DNA of 11,047 nucleotides from an uncultured Opitutia bacterium (lineage in GTDB: Bacteria; Verrucomicrobiota; Verrucomicrobiia; Opitutales; UBA953): NCBI GenBank assembly GCA_903868455.1, contig CAIPVK010000163.1, positions 1-11,047 of the forward strand, given 5' to 3'. Shown here in pieces: positions 1-7,151 of this stretch (the stretch's first letter is position 1; each line of letters begins with the position of its first letter). Both the position numbers and the translations under genes were made by a program. The notes below the pieces were generated by a model. It searched no databases and was not told where the DNA came from. It saw only the letters and a program-made list of their open reading frames with translations.

Positions 1-337
1 CGGCCGCGCGCTGGTCGCCGCCTTCGAGCCCCGCAGCAACACCGCCGCGCGCAAGGTCATGCAGGACGGCTTCCGCGACGCCCTGGCCAAGGCCGACGCC
101 GTCCATCTCGCCGCCCCCCATCGCGCCGAGAAGCTCGGCGCCGACGGCTTCGACAGCGAGGGCGTGGCCGCCGCCCTGCGCGCGTCCGGCCGCCGCGCGA
201 CCGCGTCCGCCAGCCCCGAGGCCCTGCTCGCCGCGCTCCGAGCCGAGCTCCCCGCCCTCGGCCGACCCGCCTGCGTCGTCTTCTTCTCCAACGGGGCCTT
301 CGGGGGAATCATCGGCCGCTTCGCGGCGGGGGAGTGA
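1..337 (+). CDS. mpl: UDP-N-acetylmuramate:L-alanyl-gamma-D-glutamyl-meso-diaminopimelate ligase (Mpl), C-terminal fragment
   Basis: This is the 3' end of a Mur-ligase-family gene; the first complete codon is at position 2 and the TGA stop is at 335-337, giving about 111 visible residues. Two stretches identify it. The first visible residues read GRALVAAFEPRSNTA, matching the FEPRSNT signature at the start of the Mpl C-terminal domain. Near the end, VVFFSNGAFGGIIGRF matches the SNGgFgGi motif of that family. Mpl is a cytoplasmic enzyme that re-attaches the recycled murein tripeptide to UDP-MurNAc using ATP, and it occurs in diderm bacteria with peptidoglycan recycling. The catalytic ATP-binding and central domains lie upstream of the window, so intactness cannot be judged. 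MurC is the closest alternative, but the FEPRSNT and SNGxFGG pair favours Mpl. The gene converges on ribF across a repeat-rich intergenic region. Confidence 0.88.
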   Translation, partial: GRALVAAFEPRSNTAARKVMQDGFRDALAKADAVHLAAPHRAEKLGADGFDSEGVAAALRASGRRATASASPEALLAALRAELPALGRPACVVFFSNGAFGGIIGRFAAGE

Positions 338-576
338 GCGGAGCGTGGAGTGGGGAGAGGAGAGCGAGGAGAGAGGAGGATTGGCTGGGCGGCGGGGTCG
401 GCGGGGTCCGCGGCGAGGCCGAGGAACGTGGTTCTCCGAGAGGCTGCCAATCGGCTGAATCGTCAGGCAAGCCACCGGTATCAATGACGAGATGAGGAAA
501 CGAGAGAAGCGAGTTCTCTCCCGCCGACCCCGCTGACCCCGCCGTTCAGCTCGGGAAGTATCCCGCTCCGCGCTCC
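338..576. repeat. Intergenic region between convergent mpl and ribF: purine heptads and inverted repeats
   Basis: No gene is supported here. From about 336 to 377 the plus strand is almost pure purine and falls into six 7-nt words (GAGCGGA, GCGTGGA, GTGGGGA, GAGGAGA, GCGAGGA, GAGAGGA). At 391-408 two copies of GCGGGGTC form one arm of an 18-nt inverted repeat; the other arm is at 526-543, with 17 of 18 positions matching and 117 nt between. The outermost 10 nt, GGGGAGTGAG at 329-338 and its reverse complement at 576-585, contain the stop codons of both flanking genes. A small GAAC-GTG-GTTC hairpin sits at 424-434. No T-run follows any of these stems, so a classical terminator is not evident. 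Two of the heptads recur upstream of the enolase gene. Confidence 0.6.
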
Positions 577-1482
577 TCACTCCCCGATGCCCAGCACCCT
601 TCCCGCCTCCCCCTTGTCCTCCTCCACCTGCGCCCTGAGGGCGTCGAGCCCCGCGAACCGCCGCTCCTCCCGGATCCGCGCGAGCCAGCGCAGCCGGATG
701 CGGTCCCCCGGCGCCGGCACGCGGCCCGTCGGACGCAGCAGGTGCGCCTCGCAGAGCGGCGCCACCGCGCCGTCCTCGACCGTGGGTCGCACGCCCCAGT
801 TCATCACCGCCGGCTCGGCCACCCCCTCCGCCGTGATCACCTCCGCCGCGTAGACGCCGAAGGCGGGGATGAGCTCGGGCGACCAAGGGAGATTCAGGGT
901 CGGCAGGCCGAGGCGTCGGCCGAGCTGGCGCCCGGGCGTGATGACGCCCTCGGCCTCGTAAGGCCGGACCAGCATCTCGTTGGCGAGGGCGACGTCGCCC
1001 GCGCGCAGCGCCTCGCGCACGCGCGAGCTGCTCGCGGCCTCGCCGCGGACGATCACCGGAGGCAGGGCGCGCACCGCCACGCCCGCCGCCTCGCCGGCGG
1101 CCCGCAGGGAAGCCGCGTCGCCGGCCCGGCCCCGGCCGAAGCGGAAGTTGTCGCCGACGTGGACGGAGCGAAGGCCGGGGAAGGCCCCGCGCAGCCAGGG
1201 CAGGTAGGCCTCCGCCTCGAGCGAGCGGTGCGCCTCGTCGAAGGCCTGGTGGACGACGCGGTCGGCGCCGGCCTCGGCCAGGCGCTCCTCCTTCGCCGCC
1301 TTGCCGAGGATCAGCAGGGTCGGGTCGGCGGGCCGCAGCACGCGGCTGGGGTGGGGCTCGAAGGTCAGCGCCACGACCTCGCCGCCGTCCGCGCGAGCCG
1401 CGGCGCGCGCGGAGGCGAGCACGGCGCGGTGGCCGGCGTGCGCGCCGTCGAAGACGCCGATGGCGAGGTGGATCGTCCTCAT
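577..1482 (-). CDS. ribF: Bifunctional riboflavin kinase / FAD synthetase (RibF)
   Basis: The 301-residue protein converts riboflavin to FMN and FMN to FAD in the cytoplasm, using ATP for both steps. The N-terminal nucleotidyltransferase half carries GVFDGAHAGH (residues 9-18, the GxFDGxHxGH motif), FEPHPS (41-46), VGDNFRFGRGRAGD (109-122) and SSSRVREAL (151-159). The C-terminal flavokinase half carries GRQLGRRLGLPTLNL (184-198, with the PTxN signature), GVYA (209-212), GVRPTV (230-235) and the acidic CEAHLL segment (244-249). It ends in the usual IREERRF...L..QVEED region. Length is normal for the bifunctional enzyme. The frame stays open upstream, but the start at 1482 is chosen because it places the GxFDG motif at residue 9 and makes an ATGA overlap with the truB stop. 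A GGAGG lies 13 nt upstream, inside truB. It is the last gene of the nrnA-truB-ribF operon. Confidence 0.95.
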   Translation of the reverse strand: MRTIHLAIGVFDGAHAGHRAVLASARAAARADGGEVVALTFEPHPSRVLRPADPTLLILGKAAKEERLAEAGADRVVHQAFDEAHRSLEAEAYLPWLRGAFPGLRSVHVGDNFRFGRGRAGDAASLRAAGEAAGVAVRALPPVIVRGEAASSSRVREALRAGDVALANEMLVRPYEAEGVITPGRQLGRRLGLPTLNLPWSPELIPAFGVYAAEVITAEGVAEPAVMNWGVRPTVEDGAVAPLCEAHLLRPTGRVPAPGDRIRLRWLARIREERRFAGLDALRAQVEEDKGEAGRVLGIGE

Positions 1483-2198
1483 GCGTCGGCCAAGGCCTCC
1501 TCGACCCGGATGAGCCGGGCGGCCAGCCCGGCCTCGTCGAGCGCGCCGAGCGCCTCGAGCGTGTGGGCGCGCCCGACGTCGAGGCGCCCGGACGCCGTGC
1601 GCCGGAGCGCCGTCAGGTGGCCGCCGGGGCCGAGCGCGCGCCCGAGCTCGTGGCCGAGCGTGCGCACATAGGTGCCCTTCGTGCAGCGCACGCGGAAGGC
1701 GAGGCGGGGGCTCTCCCACGAGAGGAGCTCGGCCGAGTGGACGCGGATGGGCCGGGCCTCCCGCGCGACCTCCTTGCCCTGGCGCGCCAGCTTGTGCAGG
1801 GCGACGCCGCCCACCTTGCGCGCGGAGTGCATGGGCGGGGTCTGGAGGCGGTCGCCGACCATCGCCTCGACGGCCGCCCGCACGGCGGCGAGGTCCAGCG
1901 GCGGCACCGGATTCGTCTCGAGGACCTTGCCCTCGGCGTCCTGCGAGTCGGTCACGACGCCGAGCGTGAGCTCGGCCTCGTAGGCCTTGTCCTCCGCCAT
2001 CAGCCGGTCGCTCGCCTTCGTCGCGCGGCCCACCATCACGATGAGCAGGCCCGTCGCCATGGGGTCCAGCGTGCCCGCGTGCCCGACGCGGCGCGTGCGG
2101 TAGAGGCGGCGCACGGCGTCGACCACGTCGTGCGAGGTCGGCCCGCGCGGCTTGTCCACGAGCAGGATGCCGCAGGGCCCCTCGGGCGCGCCTTCCAT
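1479..2198 (-). CDS. truB: tRNA pseudouridine(55) synthase TruB, short form
   Basis: The 239-residue protein converts U55 in the T-loop of tRNAs to pseudouridine. The N-terminal motif GILLVDKPRGPTSHDVV (residues 10-26) is the family signature. GHAGTLDPMATG (39-50) contains the catalytic aspartate, D45. The conserved TPPMHSARKVGGVALHKLARQG segment (about 120-141) and the RVRCTKGTYVRTLGHELG segment follow, the latter typical of the end of the catalytic fold. The protein stops soon after a short TruB_C-type stretch, so it seems to lack the C-terminal PUA domain present in about 300-residue enzymes such as that of E. coli. This looks like a natural short form rather than a frameshift, because the stop overlaps the ribF start by 4 nt (ATGA). 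Its own start overlaps the nrnA stop by 1 nt (TGATG) with no evident Shine-Dalgarno, so translation is probably coupled. Confidence 0.94.
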   Translation of the reverse strand: MEGAPEGPCGILLVDKPRGPTSHDVVDAVRRLYRTRRVGHAGTLDPMATGLLIVMVGRATKASDRLMAEDKAYEAELTLGVVTDSQDAEGKVLETNPVPPLDLAAVRAAVEAMVGDRLQTPPMHSARKVGGVALHKLARQGKEVAREARPIRVHSAELLSWESPRLAFRVRCTKGTYVRTLGHELGRALGPGGHLTALRRTASGRLDVGRAHTLEALGALDEAGLAARLIRVEEALADA

Positions 2199-3199
2199 CA
2201 GCGCGGGGCGCGCTCGCGCAGGTGGGCGACGACCGCGGCGAGGATGCGCTCGCGGTCGCCGGCCAGCGTGGCGCCGAGGCAGTTGAAGCCGGCGGCGAGG
2301 CGGTGGCCGCCGCCGTTGAGCTTGGCCGCGAGCAGGTCGAGCCGGAGCTCGGGGTTCTTCGCGCGCAGGCTGCCCTTCACGCCGTCGGCGCCCTCCTCGA
2401 GCAGCACGGCGATGTCGACCCCGCGGATCGAGCGGGGGAAGTCGACCAGGCCCTCCTTGTCCTCCTTCGAGGTGCCGGTGCGGGCGTAGAGGTCGCGCGG
2501 GATCTCGCCGACCGCGACGCGGCCGTCCTCGACCAGGCGCATGCCCGCGAGGAACTCGCGCACGAGGAGGAACTTGCCGGGCGACTCGCTCTCGAAGACG
2601 CGCTCGGTGGTGAGGGAGGGCGAGGCCCCGCGTCGGATCAGGTCGGCCGCCACCTCGAGCACCTCGGGGCTCGTCGAGCGGAAGCGGAAGCTCCCCGTGT
2701 CGGTCACGATCCCGAGGTAGAGCGAGGCCGCGGTGGCGGCGTCGACCGGCCAGCCCTTGGCCCGGGCGGCGTGGGCGAGGACGTGGCAGGTGGCGGCGGC
2801 GTCCTCCACCACGGCGTTCACCTTGGCGAAGCCGTTGTTCGAGACATGGTGGTCGATGTTCCCCGCCAGGTCGCCGAAGGGGTCCGTCAGATGGGACCCG
2901 ATGCGGGACAGGTCGGCACAGTCGACCGCGACGGCGACCTCGCCGTCGCGCCGGGCGAAGCCCTCCTCCGTGTCATAGCGCACACCCTCGGCGTAGGCGA
3001 CGAGGTTGGGCGGGACCCGGTGGCGGTTGACGCAGCGGGCGTCGGCGCCGAGCGCCGTGAGGATCCGGCAGAGCGCCGTCTGCGAGCCGATGCAGTCGCC
3101 GTCCGGGCGCATATGGCCCAAAACCGCCACTTTCGCGCCCGCGAGGCCCCGCACGAGGGGGTCGAGGACGTCGGCGGCCTGGTCGAGGGTCTGTCCCAT
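2198..3199 (-). CDS. nrnA: DHH/DHHA1 phosphoesterase, NrnA-type bifunctional oligoribonuclease and pAp phosphatase
   Basis: The 333-residue protein has the layout of bacterial NrnA, which degrades nanoRNAs of two to a few nucleotides and dephosphorylates 3'-phosphoadenosine 5'-phosphate. The DHH domain shows HMRPDGDCIGS (residues 29-39, metal ligands H29, D33, D35), VDCAD with D93, the DHH triad in NIDHHVSNN (D116, H117, H118) and VTDTGSFRF with D167. The DHHA1 domain ends in NGGGHRLAAGF (295-305), the substrate-binding GGGH motif. All expected catalytic residues are present. The frame stays open upstream into clpC, but the start at 3199 (MGQTLDQAAD) gives the family-typical distance to the first motif. 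No strong Shine-Dalgarno precedes it. It is the first gene of the operon with truB and ribF, an order common in bacteria, often next to rbfA. It diverges from clpC, with 124 bp between. Confidence 0.92.
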   Translation of the reverse strand: MGQTLDQAADVLDPLVRGLAGAKVAVLGHMRPDGDCIGSQTALCRILTALGADARCVNRHRVPPNLVAYAEGVRYDTEEGFARRDGEVAVAVDCADLSRIGSHLTDPFGDLAGNIDHHVSNNGFAKVNAVVEDAAATCHVLAHAARAKGWPVDAATAASLYLGIVTDTGSFRFRSTSPEVLEVAADLIRRGASPSLTTERVFESESPGKFLLVREFLAGMRLVEDGRVAVGEIPRDLYARTGTSKEDKEGLVDFPRSIRGVDIAVLLEEGADGVKGSLRAKNPELRLDLLAAKLNGGGHRLAAGFNCLGATLAGDRERILAAVVAHLRERAPR

Positions 3200-3323
3200 G
3201 GGTTGTTCACAAAACCGCCGCCGCCCGCCGTGGCAAAGGCAAACCGCCCATTTCCCGCATCCGCTTGCGCCCGGCCGGGACCTCGGGCAGACTTGGCACG
3301 CTCCAAGCAGGAGCATCCCCACC
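3200..3323. promoter_or_regulatory. Divergent nrnA / clpC intergenic region with clpC ribosome-binding site
   Basis: These 124 bp must hold the promoters of both divergent units, unless they lie inside genes. The only secure element is AGGAG at 3309-3313, 10 nt before the clpC ATG at 3324; it decides that start. No convincing -35/-10 pair for housekeeping sigma is evident on either strand. TTGGCACG at 3293-3300, followed by AAGC at 3305-3308, has the GG-N10-GC geometry of sigma-54 promoters, but it overlaps the ribosome-binding site. No CIRCE-like heat-shock operator is visible. Confidence 0.45.
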
Positions 3324-5948
<2,625 letters not shown>

Positions 5949-5953
5949 GGCCC

Positions 5954-6301
5954 TTGCGCCCGCGCGCCGCCGCCGCCCTCCTCGCCGCCGTCGCCGTCGG
6001 CCTGGGGGCCTTCGGCGCGCACGGCCTGCGCGAGCGCTTCCTCGCCGACCCGCGCGCCGGCGATTGGTGGGAGACCGCCACCTTTTATCTCCTGGTCCAC
6101 GCCCTCGCGGCGGCGTGCCTGCCGTCCGCGACCCGTCGGCCCAGGCTTCTGCTCCTCGCCGGCGCCGCCGTCTTCTCGGGCACGCTCTACGCGATGGCCC
6201 TCGGCGCCCCGCGCTGGCTCGGGGCGGTCACCCCGATCGGGGGGACGATGTTGATCGTCGGGTGGGTGATGGCCGCGGTCGCGTTCGCGAAAGAGGATTA
6301 A
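5954..6301 (+). CDS. DUF423 family small integral membrane protein
   Basis: This 115-residue protein belongs to the DUF423 (E. coli YgdD-like) family, whose biochemical role is unknown. Family signatures are LGAFGAHGL (residues 17-25), WWETATFYLLVHALA (38-52), FSGTLYAMAL (74-83) and TPIGGTMLIVGWVMA (93-107). Hydrophobic stretches at about 6-20, 44-57, 65-83 and 91-111 predict four membrane segments. The start is inferred to be TTG at 5954, 5 nt after the clpC stop, because no ATG or GTG precedes the first conserved motif in this frame after clpC ends. The TGAGG spanning the clpC stop could help initiation, though its 3-nt spacing is short. Co-transcription and coupling with clpC are likely. 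The last codons and the TAA stop (6299-6301) fall inside a repeat word, GGATTAAAG, that opens the next intergenic element. Confidence 0.83.
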   Translation: MRPRAAAALLAAVAVGLGAFGAHGLRERFLADPRAGDWWETATFYLLVHALAAACLPSATRRPRLLLLAGAAVFSGTLYAMALGAPRWLGAVTPIGGTMLIVGWVMAAVAFAKED

Positions 6302-6595
6302 AGGGATTAAAGAGATGAAGGGATTTAAGAGACGAAGAGATTGATGCAGCGGTGGCAGCGGGCGAGAACTCGCGGCGCTCGTTGCCCTCGGAATCCTTCT
6401 TCCAGGTAGGGGCGCCTCGCCGAGGCGACCGCCTTGCAACCTTCTGGCATCTTGCGTCTGGCATCTGACTTCTATCCGTGGGGCCTCCGGCCCCGGTGGA
6501 TTACTCCTCCGCCTCCTCGTCATCCCCCCAATCTCCCATTCCCCTAGTCCCCGATTCCCCTTAAATCCCTTCATCCCTTCATCTTTTTCATCCCT
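6295..6595. repeat. Modular inverted-end intergenic element, left copy (upstream of tRNA-Val)
   Basis: No gene is supported between the DUF423 stop and the tRNA. The left end (6295-6346) is a run of 8-9-nt words of GGATTAAAG type. Its core GATGAAGGGATTTAAG (6314-6329) is exactly reverse-complemented at 6560-6575, so the element has inverted ends. Inside, in order, are AGCGGTGGCAGCG (6348-6360), a CGCCTCG/CGAGGCG palindrome (6413-6427), a duplicated TCTGGCATCT word near 6450, the GGGGCC-TCC-GGCCCC hairpin (6480-6494), a TCCTCCGCCTCCTCGTC block and a CCCCTAGTCCCC block (6541-6552). Read on the minus strand, the block order matches that of 6796-6914 on the other side of the tRNA. The stretch from 6596 to 6674 holds a CGGCGC-TCC-GCGCCG hairpin (6608-6622) and otherwise nothing recognised; no tRNA promoter was clear. 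Confidence 0.65.
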
Positions 6596-6674
6596 CGTTT
6601 TGAGGGCCGGCGCTCCGCGCCGCTTTCCCCTTGCCAAGCCCCCGGGCCTTACTTTGCTCCCTTTTCCAGTCCAC

Positions 6675-6751
6675 GGGGATATAGCTCAGTTGGTTAGAGC
6701 GCCTGCATGACATGCAGGATGTCGCAGGTTCGAGTCCTGCTATCCCCACCA
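6675..6751 (+). tRNA. tRNA-Val (anticodon GAC)
   Basis: The 77-nt sequence folds into a complete cloverleaf. The 7-bp acceptor is GGGGATA (6675-6681) with TATCCCC (6741-6747). The D stem is GCTC/GAGC, and the anticodon stem is CCTGC/GCAGG around loop ATGACAT. The variable loop is ATGTC, and the T stem is GCAGG/CCTGC around TTCGAGT. An encoded ACCA end (discriminator A plus CCA) sits at 6748-6751. The anticodon GAC is at 6709-6711 and reads GUC, visibly the favoured Val codon in the neighbouring genes. The T-loop U55 is a predicted substrate of the TruB encoded in this window. Oddly, the anticodon and T stems have the same sequence, and the whole anticodon arm is a perfect 8+1+8 inverted repeat. 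Confidence 0.97.
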
Positions 6752-6757
6752 TCTTTC

Positions 6758-6790
6758 GCCGGCCCGATATCCCCTGGATATCGGGTCGGC
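6758..6790. terminator. 15-bp hairpin just downstream of tRNA-Val, probable terminator or processing structure
   Basis: Positions 6758-6772 pair with 6776-6790 across a 3-nt loop (CCT); 14 of 15 positions are Watson-Crick and the other is a possible G-U pair in RNA. The stem begins 6 nt after the encoded CCA. The following bases are TCTTGGGG, so there is no proper U-tract. Rho-independent termination is plausible but weakly supported. A 3' processing or stability hairpin is the alternative. Confidence 0.55.
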
Positions 6791-6795
6791 TCTTG

Positions 6796-7140
6796 GGGGA
6801 GTGGGAGACTAGGGGACTAGGGGGATTGGGAGGATGTCGAGGAGGACGAGGAGGCGGAGGATTTGGAGGATCCGTAGGAGGCGGAGGAATGAGCTACCGG
6901 GGCCGGAGGCCCCTCCGCTGCCACCGCTAGCACCGCTAAATGTCCCCCGCTTCCCACTCCCCACTCCCCACTCCCCACTCCTCGCTCCTCGCTCCTCGCT
7001 CCCCATACTAGCCGTTTTAGCAGGTTGGCAGGTTAGCCCCCTTTTTATCCTTCCCCCTTTCCCCCCTTTCATCCTTTAAATCCCTTCATCTCTTCAATCC
7101 TTCGCCCCCCTATCCCCCTAGTCCCCTAGTCCCCCATCCC
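6796..7140. repeat. Modular inverted-end intergenic element, right copy (between tRNA-Val and eno)
   Basis: No gene is supported in 6791-7151. The ends are exact inverted copies: GACTAGGGGACTAGGGGGAT at 6807-6826 and its reverse complement at 7112-7131. The left half is purine-rich (CGAGGAGG and GGCGGAGGA words, 6838-6888) and the right half is pyrimidine-rich, so a transcript could fold back over most of its length. The centre holds GGGGCC-GGA-GGCCCC (6899-6913), the reverse complement of the hairpin at 6480-6494, and CGCTGCCACCGCT (6916-6928), the reverse complement of 6348-6360. Next come seven heptads (6953-7001) and a GCAGGTT direct repeat (7020 and 7028). At 7076-7100 a 25-nt segment matches 6304-6328 in reverse complement at 24 positions. 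The element ends 11 nt before the enolase ATG. Confidence 0.65.
6953..7001. repeat. Tandem heptad array: CCCACTC x4 then CTCGCTC x3
   Basis: Forty-nine bases divide exactly into seven 7-nt units: four copies of CCCACTC (6953-6980) followed by three of CTCGCTC (6981-7001). On the minus strand, shifted by two bases, these read GCGAGGA and GTGGGGA, both of which also occur as single heptads at 364-370 and 350-356. The purity of the array suggests recent slippage expansion. The homopyrimidine strand makes it a candidate for triplex formation. Confidence 0.85.
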
Positions 7141-7151
7141 CTTACCCATCC

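Noticed and set aside
742..1671. Plus-strand open frame antisense to ribF and truB
   Set aside because: It covers genes with intact motifs on the other strand, and its translation is Arg/Ala/Gly-rich without domains.
6675..6790. Phage or genomic-island attachment site at the tRNA 3' end
   Set aside because: No integrase and no second copy of the tRNA 3' end was seen in the window; only a short resemblance exists in the downstream hairpin.
6295..7140. CRISPR array or insertion sequence in the repeat-rich intergenic DNA
   Set aside because: Repeats are short words of variable spacing without uniform spacers, and no transposase or cas gene lies in the window.
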